From contig NZ_VTOL01000005.1 in the NCBI RefSeq assembly GCF_009801115.1, positions 62,001 to 126,000 of the forward strand: DNA of 64,000 nucleotides, in the 5' to 3' direction. The notes beneath the pieces were generated by a model. The model did no database searches. It was not told the origin of the DNA and saw only the letters and a list, made by a program, of their open reading frames with translations. The position numbers and the translations under genes are program-made. Of the stretch, positions 45,811 to 55,397 are shown piece by piece. Within the stretch, counting starts at the first letter, position 1, and the number at the start of each line of letters is the position of its first letter. The stretch comes from Dyadobacter sp. 3J3. GTDB lineage: Bacteria > Bacteroidota > Bacteroidia > Cytophagales > Spirosomataceae.

Positions 45811-47244
45811 ATGCATGTTACTTCACCCGTAAGAGAGCCCCTTATTCAAGGCGGGAAAACGTATGCAGACGTAACGGAAGATATTTGCCGACATGTCGAA
45901 GGAAAGCCTACGAAAGAATGGAAAATTGCTTTCGGGATTTCTCTGGTCGTTTTGGCATATGGATCTTGTTGTCTTGCATGGACCTGGTGGGAAGGTCTGG
46001 GTGTGTGGGGATTAAATAAAACCGTAGGTTGGGCATGGGATATCACCAATTTCGTTTGGTGGGTAGGTATCGGTCACGCGGGTACATTGATCTCTGCTGT
46101 TCTTTTGCTATTCCGTCAGAAATGGAGAACATCCATTAACAGAGCTGCGGAAGCGATGACAATTTTCGCTGTACTTTGTGCCGCATCGTTTATTTTGATG
46201 CACATGGGTCGTCCATGGATGGCATATTGGGCTTTACCATTACCTAACGCATTTGGTTCTCTTTGGGTAAACTTCAACTCTCCTTTGGTTTGGGACGTTT
46301 TCGCGATCAGTACTTATTTCTCTGTATCACTTGTTTTCTGGTACATTGGTCTAATTCCTGATTTAGCTACAATTCGTGACCGCGCAACCAGCAAAGTTTC
46401 CCGTTTCATGTATGGAACTTTTGCAATGGGATGGGACGGATCAGCAAAAACATGGTCGCGTTATGAATATATCAGCTTAATTCTTGCTGGTTTAGCTACT
46501 CCTCTTGTACTATCTGTACACACGATTGTAAGTATGGACTTTGCTACCTCGGTAATCCCGGGATGGCATACAACAATCTTTCCTCCTTACTTTGTTGCAG
46601 GTGCGATTTTCTCGGGATTTGCCATGGTGCAAAATCTTATGCTGATCACACGTGTGGTTTACAAATTGGAAGACTACATCACGCTGGAACATATCGAAAC
46701 CATGAATAAGGTAATTACCTTGACTGGTTCTGTTGTAGGGGTTGCTTATATTACTGAATTCTTTATTGCCTGGTATTCAGGAGTTGAATACGAAAGCTAT
46801 GCATTTATCAACCGTGCTACCGGACCTTACTGGTGGGCATACTGGGCGATGATGACATGTAATGTAATCTCTCCACAGTTGTTCTGGTCAAGAAAACTTC
46901 GCCGCAGTATTACATTTACGTTCTTTATATCTGTTATTGTAAACATCGGTATGTGGTTTGAACGTTTTGTAATTATTGTTACATCTCTTCACCGTGATTA
47001 CCTTCCTTCGAGTTGGGCTATGTTCTCTCCTACCCGTTATGATATTGGAGATTATATTTTCTCTTTCGGATTGTTCTTTACTTTATTCCTGCTTTTCTCT
47101 AAATACTTACCTGTTATAAACATGGCGGAAGTAAAAGCGGTAATCAGGTCAACTTCTGCAAACTTGCCTAAGAAAATTGCCGGGGTTGCAAAAGTAAGAC
47201 ATCGTGAAGCTGCGGCTCCGTTATTTAACAAGGATATAGAATAG
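45811..47244 (+). CDS. actC: Alternative complex III subunit C, NrfD/PsrC-like quinol-binding subunit
   Basis: 477 aa with about ten membrane helices (for example about 46-68, 85-105, 120-140). WVGIGHAGTLISAVLLLFR (about 90-108) with a helix-embedded His is typical of the NrfD family, as are the FAISTYFSVSL and PTRYDIGDYIF segments. The subunit carries a quinol oxidation site and may move protons. It lies 57 nt after actB. Confidence 0.94.
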   Translation: MHVTSPVREPLIQGGKTYADVTEDICRHVEGKPTKEWKIAFGISLVVLAYGSCCLAWTWWEGLGVWGLNKTVGWAWDITNFVWWVGIGHAGTLISAVLLLFRQKWRTSINRAAEAMTIFAVLCAASFILMHMGRPWMAYWALPLPNAFGSLWVNFNSPLVWDVFAISTYFSVSLVFWYIGLIPDLATIRDRATSKVSRFMYGTFAMGWDGSAKTWSRYEYISLILAGLATPLVLSVHTIVSMDFATSVIPGWHTTIFPPYFVAGAIFSGFAMVQNLMLITRVVYKLEDYITLEHIETMNKVITLTGSVVGVAYITEFFIAWYSGVEYESYAFINRATGPYWWAYWAMMTCNVISPQLFWSRKLRRSITFTFFISVIVNIGMWFERFVIIVTSLHRDYLPSSWAMFSPTRYDIGDYIFSFGLFFTLFLLFSKYLPVINMAEVKAVIRSTSANLPKKIAGVAKVRHREAAAPLFNKDIE

Positions 47245-47290
47245 GTAAATCGCTTAAAGCGAAAGAATAATATTTAACATTAGTATAAAT

Positions 47291-47821
47291 ATGGCAGAAT
47301 TATCTGGTAAATATTTAGTTGGAGTCTACGACGATGACGATACTGTATTACATGCAGTACCAAGACTCAGAAAGGCGGGAGTGAAAATACAGGAAGTATA
47401 TTCTCCGTTTCCAATTCACGGAATGGATGACGCACTGGGTCACCCACGTACAAGAATCGGGATTGCGGCATTTATGTTTGGTGTGGTCGGATGTTGCGTT
47501 GCATTAACCCTTATGATTTGGACCATGGGTATTGACTGGCCAATGATTGTGGGTGGTAAGGATTCAATTTCTTTGCCTAACTATATCCCTATTACATTTG
47601 AGTTGACTGTACTTTTCACCGCATTTGGTATGGTTACTACCTTTTTCATATCAAACGGATTAAGCCCTGCGGCTCACAACCATGAAAGATTTGACGTTCG
47701 TGCTACGGACAACAAGTTTATTATGGCAATCAACGTAGGAAGAAATTCAATGAGTGAAGATGAAATATCCCGTGCGCTTAGAGATAGTGGTGCAGAAGAG
47801 GTTAACATCAAACAATTTTAA
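47291..47821 (+). CDS. actD: Alternative complex III subunit D (DUF3341)
   Basis: 176 aa. The N-terminal soluble part starts YLVGVYDDDDTVLHAVPRLR (about 8-27), the DUF3341 signature. Two membrane helices follow (about 57-78 and 98-120), and a short cytoplasmic tail ends the protein. It anchors and stabilises the complex and has no cofactor motif. It lies between actC and actE, as expected. Confidence 0.93.
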   Translation: MAELSGKYLVGVYDDDDTVLHAVPRLRKAGVKIQEVYSPFPIHGMDDALGHPRTRIGIAAFMFGVVGCCVALTLMIWTMGIDWPMIVGGKDSISLPNYIPITFELTVLFTAFGMVTTFFISNGLSPAAHNHERFDVRATDNKFIMAINVGRNSMSEDEISRALRDSGAEEVNIKQF

Positions 47822-47834
47822 TGTGCTTGGATCG

Positions 47835-48443
47835 ATGAAATTGAAAAGTTTATATAGATATTCCCTGGCCCTGGCTGTTATTGTAATCGCTGCATTCAGT
47901 TGTACGCGTGACCCTAACAATCCTGGTAAGCAATTTGCACCAAATATGTATCTGCCAGTTGGATATGAACCATACAGACAGGAAAAGGCAAATCCAATTA
48001 ACCCTATGGGTTTAACAATGCGTTTGCCTGTTGAAGGAACAGTAGCCCGTCGTAACTACAATACTTCTTTTGGTAACGGAGATTCGGCAAAAGTTGATCT
48101 TATGGTTTACAATATTCCAGCGGATAGTATTTCTATTGCTGAAAGAGTATTGAAAAATCCGGTACCTCTTAATGAAAAAAGCCTTGCAGAAGGTAAAGTT
48201 TTGTTTGAGAGATATTGTCAGCATTGCCACGGAGCAACTGGAGCAGGTGACGGAAAAGTGGGAGCTGTTTATAAAGGAGTTCCTAATTACGCAAGTGATG
48301 CTTACAAGAACCTGAACGAAGGACATATTTTCCATGTCATTACTTACGGTAAAGCGCGGATGTGGCCTCACGGTTCACAAATTAATCCTGAGGAGCGCTG
48401 GAAAATTGTACACTATGTACAAAAGCTGCAAAAGGGAGCATAA
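47835..48443 (+). CDS. actE: Alternative complex III subunit E, monoheme cytochrome c lipoprotein
   Basis: 202 aa from the ATG at 47835 (MKLKSLYRYS); a longer frame from 47754 overlaps actD and is not supported. The lipobox AAFSC (about 19-23) makes it a lipoprotein. The heme motif is CQHCH (about 128-132), and the likely Met ligand is in the KARMWPHG segment (about 174-181). It sits at the periplasmic side and can pass electrons to the oxidase. It starts 13 nt after actD. Confidence 0.94.
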   Translation: MKLKSLYRYSLALAVIVIAAFSCTRDPNNPGKQFAPNMYLPVGYEPYRQEKANPINPMGLTMRLPVEGTVARRNYNTSFGNGDSAKVDLMVYNIPADSISIAERVLKNPVPLNEKSLAEGKVLFERYCQHCHGATGAGDGKVGAVYKGVPNYASDAYKNLNEGHIFHVITYGKARMWPHGSQINPEERWKIVHYVQKLQKGA

Positions 48444-48478
48444 TTTATTTTTGATAACTGAGAAATAATATTTGAATA

Positions 48479-49825
48479 ATGGCATCAGCACATTCGATTC
48501 CTTCTATTGAAGAACGGTTTGAATTCACTTCGGGAGCTAAAAGAAACCTTATTATTGGAGGAGCTATTGGAGCTGCTTTGGTAGTGGTGGGTATTTATCT
48601 TGCAGCGCAACCAGGAGGACATCATGAAGCAGAAGCGGCACAAGGCGCTGTAAATGCTATAACCGGACATGCTGCGACAGCTAGTCATGAGGCAGCGGGT
48701 CATGCTGTTGAAGAACATCATGTTAGCTGGCTTACCCGTATTTGGGCGAACCTTTGGGTGAATGCAGTATATTTTACTGGTATATCAGTAATTGGTATGT
48801 TTTTTATCTCTTACAACTATCTTGCTCAGGCGGGGTGGTCAGCGGTATTTAAAAGAGTACCAGAAGCAATGCCGGCATTTTTACCAATTACAGGTGTTAT
48901 CATGCTGCTGGTATTTATCTTTGGAGGTCATGATTTATTTCATTGGACGCATGCCGAGGTTTACGAGGTTGGAGGTCCTGAGTACGACGAAGTGCTTGCC
49001 GGAAAACATGGGTACTTAAATACTCCTTTTTTTGTAGGTAGAATGATATTTTATTTTGTGGCATGGTATTTCATGTGGCGTAAGATCCGGCAGTTTTCGT
49101 TAGAGGAGGATCAAATCGGAGGTACAGAACTATATGATAAATCAATACGCTTAGGCACAGCTTTTCTTGTAATATTTGGAGTAACATCTTCAACGTCGGC
49201 TTGGGACTTTGTTATGTCAATTGACCCACACTGGTTTAGTACGATGTTTGGATGGTATACATTGGCAAGCTGGCATGTTGCAGGCCTTGCTGTGATAACA
49301 CTTGCTGTTGTTATGTTGAGAGAAAGAGGATACCTGAAAGCAGTTAATTCAAGTCATCTTCGTGATTTAGGTAAATTTGTATTCGCTTGGAGTATTTTCT
49401 GGGCATATGTTTGGTTCTGTCAGTTTTTATTGATTTACTATGCAAACCAGCCGGAAGAGATTATTTATTTCATCGAAAGATTCAGAGGACATGGAAGTAT
49501 TTTCAAAGCTCCTTTTTTTATAACATTGTGTCTTAACTTTTTCTTACCCTTTCTTGTTTTGATGACAAGAGATTCTAAGTTTACGCATTCAATTCTTAAA
49601 GTGGCATGCTGGGGTGTAATCATCGGTCATTATATGGATTTTTACACGAACATTATGCCTGGTAGCGCCGGGGATACGGCGGGATTTGGACCGCTGGAAT
49701 GGGGATTTTTCTTAGTCTTCATTTGTGGATTTGTTTGGTCAATGGCGACTCAGTTGGAAAAGGCAAATTTGATTCCAAAGCACCATCCAATGTTGGAAGA
49801 GTCATTGCATCACGATATCGCCTAA
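48479..49825 (+). CDS. actF: Alternative complex III subunit F, second membrane subunit
   Basis: 448 aa with about ten membrane helices, the first at about 22-42, then a His-rich loop (about 45-80) and helices from about 95 on. It is homologous to the ActC/NrfD family in topology but shorter, and holds polar residues for a proton path rather than a confirmed quinol site. WDFVMSIDPHWFSTMFGWY (about 241-259) is a strongly conserved stretch of ActF. It ends the act genes; coxB starts 21 nt later. Confidence 0.93.
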   Translation: MASAHSIPSIEERFEFTSGAKRNLIIGGAIGAALVVVGIYLAAQPGGHHEAEAAQGAVNAITGHAATASHEAAGHAVEEHHVSWLTRIWANLWVNAVYFTGISVIGMFFISYNYLAQAGWSAVFKRVPEAMPAFLPITGVIMLLVFIFGGHDLFHWTHAEVYEVGGPEYDEVLAGKHGYLNTPFFVGRMIFYFVAWYFMWRKIRQFSLEEDQIGGTELYDKSIRLGTAFLVIFGVTSSTSAWDFVMSIDPHWFSTMFGWYTLASWHVAGLAVITLAVVMLRERGYLKAVNSSHLRDLGKFVFAWSIFWAYVWFCQFLLIYYANQPEEIIYFIERFRGHGSIFKAPFFITLCLNFFLPFLVLMTRDSKFTHSILKVACWGVIIGHYMDFYTNIMPGSAGDTAGFGPLEWGFFLVFICGFVWSMATQLEKANLIPKHHPMLEESLHHDIA

Positions 49826-49846
49826 TTTGCTTAACCTGTTATTATC

Positions 49847-50959
49847 ATGTATTTTATCATTGCAATAGTTGTCTTAGTTTTTGTGGTTCTCACCGGTGTT
49901 GTGATTTCCAGGCTGCAAGGCGTTCTCTCAAGTGTTAAAAAGCCAGAATCTGCTGATGCCGTACCTGAAGGTAATAGCTGGAATGGAGCGATGTTTATCG
50001 TCATTCTAGTTGCCGCAGTTGTGGGGATTACCTGGTCTTATATGCATGCAAGAGAGCACTTTTTACCGATTGCGTCATCTGTGCATGGAAGAAGAACGGA
50101 TGATCTGTTCTGGTTCTCAATGGGAATTCTTACAATCCCTTTTGCCTTTGTTAACTTTTTGATTTTCTTTTTCGCATGGAAATACCAGTATAAAAAAGGA
50201 AACAAAGCGTCTTTTTATCCTGACAACCACAAGTTAGAATTAATCTGGACGATCATTCCTGCAATAGTAATGGCTATGTTGGTTTTTACGGGATGGAAAG
50301 CATGGTCAGATATTACCTCGGACGCTCCTGCGGATGCAGAGGTCATTGAGATTACCGGGAAACAGTTCAACTGGATTGTTCGTTATGGTGGTGTTAATGA
50401 TAACAAACTTGGTAACTACAATTACAAGTTAATCGATGCACAGAATGAAGTAGGTATTGATTTGTCTGATGAAAATTCATTTGATGACTTTTTGAATCCT
50501 ACGGAAATGCACATTCCGGTAAACAGACCCGTTCTTTTAAAAATTCGTGCACGTGACGTTTTGCACAGTGTGTTTATTCCTCACATGCGTGTGAAAATGG
50601 ATGCGGTTCCTGGTATGCCAACAAAATTCTGGTTTGTGCCGGACAAAACTACCGCTCAGATGCGCGCTGATTTGAACGATCCTAATTTTAAGTATGAGAT
50701 AGCGTGTACTGAGGTTTGTGGACAAGGCCATTTTTCTATGAAAATAAACCTGGTTGTTGAAGACGAAGCTTCTTATAAAAAATGGTGTGCTGAACAAACT
50801 ACGTTTCTTCAGACTTACCCGGAATATCTTGCGAAAGTACCTGATAACTTGAAAGCTAAGGCAATGAAAGGTTTGCCGGCTGAAACTACAACGCCAGCAG
50901 ATACTGTCAAAACAGCTTCGGTTGGTGGTGGAATTGGAACAAGTGCAGCACTTCGCTAA
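49847..50959 (+). CDS. coxB: Cytochrome c oxidase subunit II
   Basis: 370 aa. Three hydrophobic segments are seen (1-20, about 48-66, about 90-112), so there is one more than usual, placed before the canonical pair. The cupredoxin domain holds the CuA centre: His at VLHSVFIPHMR (about 239-249) and the C-x3-C-x3-H-x2-M pattern in CTEVCGQGHFSM (about 286-297). There is no fused cytochrome c domain, so ActE or ActA is the likely electron donor. A Thr/Ala-rich tail ends the protein. Confidence 0.94.
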   Translation: MYFIIAIVVLVFVVLTGVVISRLQGVLSSVKKPESADAVPEGNSWNGAMFIVILVAAVVGITWSYMHAREHFLPIASSVHGRRTDDLFWFSMGILTIPFAFVNFLIFFFAWKYQYKKGNKASFYPDNHKLELIWTIIPAIVMAMLVFTGWKAWSDITSDAPADAEVIEITGKQFNWIVRYGGVNDNKLGNYNYKLIDAQNEVGIDLSDENSFDDFLNPTEMHIPVNRPVLLKIRARDVLHSVFIPHMRVKMDAVPGMPTKFWFVPDKTTAQMRADLNDPNFKYEIACTEVCGQGHFSMKINLVVEDEASYKKWCAEQTTFLQTYPEYLAKVPDNLKAKAMKGLPAETTTPADTVKTASVGGGIGTSAALR

Positions 50960-50988
50960 TTTTATTAATTTAAATACAAAACAGTCAT

Positions 50989-52869
50989 ATGTCAGCTATT
51001 GAAGGAATGGAAGTCGCTGTACACCACGAGGAACATGCGCACCATCACGAGGCACAAAGCTTTTGGCAGAAATACGTATTTTCTGAGGATCACAAAGTTA
51101 TAGCAAAGCAATACCTGATTACAGGGATTCTTTGGGCGGTAATAGGTATTTCTATGTCCGTAATTTTCCGTATTCAGCTTGGGATGCCGGATTCTAATTT
51201 GTCATGGCTTAGACCATTATTTGGTAACTGGATTAGCGAAACAGGTAAACTGGATCCTAATTTCTATCTTGCTTTGGTTACAATGCACGGTACCATCATG
51301 GTATTCTTTGTACTTACAGCGGGGTTGAGTGGTACTTTCAGTAATTTCTTGATTCCTCTGCAAATTGGTGCAAGGGATATGGCATCCGGATTTATGAACA
51401 TGTTATCATACTGGTTCTTCTTCCTTGCCAGTGTTATCATGTTTGCTTCATTATTCTTGCAAACAGGTCCTGCCGCTGGTGGATGGGTAATTTATCCTCC
51501 TCTAAGTGCATTGCCACAAGCGCATCAAGGCTCAGGAATGGGTATGACGCTTTGGTTGGTCAGTATGGCATTTTTTATTGTATCACAATTATTGGGAGGT
51601 ATCAACTACATCACGACCGTTATTAACTTACGTACCCGTGGTATGTCATTTGACCGTCTTCCGTTAACGATCTGGTCTTTCCTTATTACAGCGATTTTGG
51701 GACTTATATCTTTCCCGGTATTATTCTCATCTGTACTATTATTGATTTTTGACCGTCACTTCGGAACGAGTTTCTATCTTTCTGAAATCTATATCAATGG
51801 TGAAGCGCTTCCAAACGTTGGTGGCAGCCCTATCCTTTTCCAGCATTTGTTCTGGTTTCTTGGTCACCCTGAGGTATATATTGTACTTCTTCCGGGACTT
51901 GGGATTACATCTGAGGTTATCGCTACAAATTCACGTAAACCAATCTTTGGATATCGTGCAATGATTGCCTCGATGTTAGGTATCGCATTCCTTGCCTTTA
52001 TCGTTTGGGCTCACCATATGTTTGTAACAGGTATGAATCCATTCCTTGGATCTGTATTTATGTTCCTTACTCTGATCATCGCAGTTCCTTCGGCCGTAAA
52101 AGGATTTAATTACATTACTACTTTATGGAAAGGTAATATCGTATTTACTCCTGGTATGTTGTTCGCGATTGGTATGGTTTCATTATTCGTATCGGGTGGT
52201 TTGACTGGTATTATTCTTGGAAACAGTGCACTTGATATTCAGCTTCACGATACTTATTTCGTAGTAGCCCACTTTCACCTTGTAATGGGTGCGGCTTCTG
52301 CCTTCGGTTTATTTGCGGGAGTTTATCACTGGTTCCCTAAAATGTTTGGTAAAATGATGAACAGAACGTTAGGTCAGATTCACTTCTGGTTTACGTTCAT
52401 CGGAATTTACCTGATTTTTATTCCTATGCACTATGTAGGTATTGCAGGTTTCCCTCGTCGTTATTATCAATTTACAAGTTATGATTTCACACACAAGTTT
52501 ATGGATATGAATATGTTCATTACTGTGGCTGCGATTTTGTCATTCCTTGCACAGTTTTTGTTCTTGTTCAACTTCTTCTATAGTATTTTCAAAGGTAAAA
52601 GAGCTCCTCAAAATCCATGGAGATCTAATACACTTGAATGGACTACACCAATTGTACCTGGTCATGGTAACTGGGAAGGTGAAATACCGGCAGTTTACCG
52701 TTGGTCATATGATTATAGCAAACCAGGTGCAGCTGAGGATTTTATACCTCAAAATATTCCTTATTCTCAAACGTTGGAATCTAATTTCCCTCATGAGAAT
52801 GAATTAATTGCCACCGAGAAAGAGATAGCGGCTCAGAATTTTAATGACCAGTTCAACCAAGCTCATTGA
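50989..52869 (+). CDS. coxA: Cytochrome c oxidase subunit I, A1-type heme-copper oxidase
   Basis: 626 aa with about twelve core helices and a His-rich N-terminus (HHEEHAHHHE, about 12-21). The active-site pattern GHPEVYIVLLPG (about 292-303) has the Glu of the D-channel and the His-Tyr cross-link pair, marking type A1. CuB ligands are in VWAHHMFV (about 339-346) and heme ligands in VVAHFHLVMGAA (about 425-436). It reduces O2 to water and pumps protons. Its last 26 nt overlap the start of the heme A synthase gene. Confidence 0.96.
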   Translation: MSAIEGMEVAVHHEEHAHHHEAQSFWQKYVFSEDHKVIAKQYLITGILWAVIGISMSVIFRIQLGMPDSNLSWLRPLFGNWISETGKLDPNFYLALVTMHGTIMVFFVLTAGLSGTFSNFLIPLQIGARDMASGFMNMLSYWFFFLASVIMFASLFLQTGPAAGGWVIYPPLSALPQAHQGSGMGMTLWLVSMAFFIVSQLLGGINYITTVINLRTRGMSFDRLPLTIWSFLITAILGLISFPVLFSSVLLLIFDRHFGTSFYLSEIYINGEALPNVGGSPILFQHLFWFLGHPEVYIVLLPGLGITSEVIATNSRKPIFGYRAMIASMLGIAFLAFIVWAHHMFVTGMNPFLGSVFMFLTLIIAVPSAVKGFNYITTLWKGNIVFTPGMLFAIGMVSLFVSGGLTGIILGNSALDIQLHDTYFVVAHFHLVMGAASAFGLFAGVYHWFPKMFGKMMNRTLGQIHFWFTFIGIYLIFIPMHYVGIAGFPRRYYQFTSYDFTHKFMDMNMFITVAAILSFLAQFLFLFNFFYSIFKGKRAPQNPWRSNTLEWTTPIVPGHGNWEGEIPAVYRWSYDYSKPGAAEDFIPQNIPYSQTLESNFPHENELIATEKEIAAQNFNDQFNQAH

Positions 52870-53872
52870 TTTACGTGTTAACCGTCGTTTTCGGCGGTTA
52901 ACACTGAATACAGTTATTGTGCTCTACTTCCTTATCATGGTAGGTGGGGTAGTGAGAAGTACCGGCGCTGGTATGGGATGTCCTGATTGGCCTAAATGTT
53001 TTGGTAGCTGGATTCCTCCAACGGAGGCCTCACAGCTACCATTAAATTATAAGGAGGTTTTTGGCGCTAAGTTAAAAGGCGAAGTGATATTTAATCCGGT
53101 AAAGACCTGGATTGAATATGTTAATCGCCTTATAGGAGCTTTTACAGGGATTATGATTTTCATAACACTGCTTGCTTCAACGCCTTATTTGAAATCAAAC
53201 AGAAAGAGCTTTTTTGGATATAGCTTTTTAGCTTTTATTCTGGTAGGGTTTCAGGGATGGTTGGGATCAAAAGTTGTTTCCTCTGAACTGCATCCGGTAA
53301 TGATCACGGTTCATATGCTTTTGGCCATTGTTATTGTTTTCATTTTAATCTATCTGTTTATAAGGTCTTCCTATTCGGCAGAAAAAGATGGAAAGAATAT
53401 TGCAAATAAAGGGCTGATTGATAAAGTAACCATCTTGGTTCTCGTACTGTCTCTAATCCAGATTTTATTAGGAACACAGGTTCGTGAGACAATGGATGAA
53501 GTGATTCGCACATTAGGATATTCGGAAAGGGCAGGCTGGATCGGAGCGTTAGGGGTACCTTTTTATATTCATCGTTCTTTCTCCATACTGGTACTTATTT
53601 CTAATGTGTTCTGGATAAACAAAATCAATCATTCGATTGCAGGGGAATCCAGAATCAAGCAATTGGGAAAAGGTTGTTTGGCTATCCTGGGACTTGAAAT
53701 AGTAACAGGAATAGTAATGGCTTACTTAGGAGTTCCGCCATTTGCACAACCTGTCCATTTAACGTTAGCGATTATCATGATAGGATTGCAGTTCATGATG
53801 TGGTTATTGATGAATGCAGACCAGTTGGCTTGGAGCAGAGATATTGTTAAATTGAGTAATGATTTAGTGTAG
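52844..53872 (+). CDS. ctaA: Heme A synthase (COX15/CtaA)
   Basis: 342 aa, eight membrane helices. It oxidises the C8 methyl of heme O to the formyl group of heme A. The N-terminal GGVVRSTGAGMGCPDWPKCFG (from about 34) is the family signature with the extracellular Cys pair. Conserved His residues are in YVNRLIG-like, HMLLAI and IHRSFS stretches and in PVHLTLA near 303-309. The ATG at 52844 lies inside coxA, which suggests coupled translation. It is placed next to ctaB, which makes its substrate. Confidence 0.93.
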   Translation: MTSSTKLIDLRVNRRFRRLTLNTVIVLYFLIMVGGVVRSTGAGMGCPDWPKCFGSWIPPTEASQLPLNYKEVFGAKLKGEVIFNPVKTWIEYVNRLIGAFTGIMIFITLLASTPYLKSNRKSFFGYSFLAFILVGFQGWLGSKVVSSELHPVMITVHMLLAIVIVFILIYLFIRSSYSAEKDGKNIANKGLIDKVTILVLVLSLIQILLGTQVRETMDEVIRTLGYSERAGWIGALGVPFYIHRSFSILVLISNVFWINKINHSIAGESRIKQLGKGCLAILGLEIVTGIVMAYLGVPPFAQPVHLTLAIIMIGLQFMMWLLMNADQLAWSRDIVKLSNDLV

Positions 53873-53891
53873 TTGGAAATTGAGCAGCATA

Positions 53892-54779
53892 ATGACATCA
53901 GCACAAGAAAGTTTAAATTTGAAAGTAGGAGATAAAGTGAAAGCTTTGTTTGAATTGTTGAAATTCAGACTGGCATTTTTGATCGCTTTTTCAGGTGCGA
54001 TGGGTTACAGTTTGGGAGCCAGCAGTGTAAGCTGGGTTAAAATCGTTCTTTTCTGTATTGCTTCTATTGGAATTACTGGTGCGGCGAATATCATTAACCA
54101 GATTCTTGAAATAGATCTGGATAAAATGATGAAAAGGACAGAAAATCGTCCATTACCAAGTGGCAGGGTTACTGTTGAACAGGCTATTATTTGGGCTGTT
54201 TTTCTTGGTGTTTCTTCACTTTTTATTTTCGTTGTTTATTTCAATTTGATAAGTGGATTACTAGCGCTTTTATCGTTAGTATTATATGGTTTTGTTTACA
54301 CTCCTTTGAAACGGGTCGGTCCGATTGCCGTTTTTGTAGGAGCTTTTCCGGGAGCATTTCCTCCAATGATTGGCTGGGTAGCGGCTACAAATCATTTTGG
54401 CCTTGAACCCGGGATTTTATTTGCGATCCAGTTTTTCTGGCAGTTCCCGCATTTTTGGGCTATTGCCTGGGTTTTGGATGACGATTACAAACGTGCAGGT
54501 TTTAAGTTATTACCAGCAAACGGTTTGAAAGATGCAGATACAACGATGCAAATTATGATTTACACGTTATTTTTGCTTCCAATAGGTTGGTTGCCTTATC
54601 AGTTGGGTATGACTGGAATCAATTCAGCTTTTGTAGCAACAGTCTTCGGTGTTTTGTTCCTTGCCCAGACCTTTCATTTAATGAGAAAGTGTTCTGATAA
54701 GACAGCGCGTCAATTGATGTTCGGTTCCTTTGTATATTTGCCTATTGTTCAGATTGCGTTTTTGTTGGATAAATTGTGA
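53892..54779 (+). CDS. ctaB: Protoheme IX farnesyltransferase (heme O synthase)
   Basis: 295 aa from the ATG at 53892 (MTSAQESLNL); an upstream TTG at 53880 is less likely. It is a UbiA-type prenyltransferase with about nine helices. The catalytic region NIINQILEIDLDKMMKRT (about 70-87) contains the N/D-x3-D pattern, followed by RPLPSGRV. The second polar loop DDDYKRAG (about 196-203) is also present. It converts heme B to heme O for ctaA and the oxidase. Confidence 0.95.
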   Translation: MTSAQESLNLKVGDKVKALFELLKFRLAFLIAFSGAMGYSLGASSVSWVKIVLFCIASIGITGAANIINQILEIDLDKMMKRTENRPLPSGRVTVEQAIIWAVFLGVSSLFIFVVYFNLISGLLALLSLVLYGFVYTPLKRVGPIAVFVGAFPGAFPPMIGWVAATNHFGLEPGILFAIQFFWQFPHFWAIAWVLDDDYKRAGFKLLPANGLKDADTTMQIMIYTLFLLPIGWLPYQLGMTGINSAFVATVFGVLFLAQTFHLMRKCSDKTARQLMFGSFVYLPIVQIAFLLDKL

Positions 54780-54796
54780 TATCGTATTAAAGGGAA

Positions 54797-55384
54797 ATGG
54801 AAAATATTCAGCAGTTAAAAGTAGATAAAGAGCCTCAGGAGACGCTGGCCATGGATCCAATGAAGTTCATTCTTTGGTTGTTTTTGGTAAGTATTATCAT
54901 GCTCTTTGCATCACAGACCAGCGCTTACCTCGTTCGTAGAGCAGAAGGTAATTGGTTGGAATTTGAGATGCCTAAGATATTTTGGTACAGTTCAGCTGTT
55001 TTGGTCGTAAGTAGTCTCGCTATGCAGTGGGCTTATTTTGCAGCAAAAAAAGATGATTTCAAGACTTTGAAAATAGCAATTTCTGTTACTTTTGCACTTG
55101 GAATAGCATTCTTGTATATGCAGTTTGAAGGATGGAAAGATCTGGTTGCTGCGAACGTTTATTTCGTAGGAAACCCTTCTGGTTCGTTTTTTTATGTATT
55201 TACAGGATTACACGGATTTCACGTTATTAGCGGGCTTATTGTACTGCTTTTTGCATGGAGAGCAGTATTTCGTTTCAAAGTGCATTCTAAGAGTTTGAGA
55301 CAAATACAGATTTGTGCTACATATTGGCATTTTCTGGATTTACTATGGTTATACCTTTTTGTTTTTTTATTGACTTTTAATTGA
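54797..55384 (+). CDS. Cytochrome c oxidase subunit III, first copy
   Basis: 195 aa with five membrane helices. The conserved end GLHGFHVISGLIVLL (about 138-152) and YWHFLDLLWLYLFVFL (about 176-191) are subunit III signatures. The first two helices of seven-helix subunit III are absent, as in five-helix forms. A second, longer subunit III follows 13 nt later, so the operon carries two. They may form a heterodimeric subunit III or serve different assemblies. Confidence 0.92.
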   Translation: MENIQQLKVDKEPQETLAMDPMKFILWLFLVSIIMLFASQTSAYLVRRAEGNWLEFEMPKIFWYSSAVLVVSSLAMQWAYFAAKKDDFKTLKIAISVTFALGIAFLYMQFEGWKDLVAANVYFVGNPSGSFFYVFTGLHGFHVISGLIVLLFAWRAVFRFKVHSKSLRQIQICATYWHFLDLLWLYLFVFLLTFN

Positions 55385-55397
55385 TAATTTTTCACCA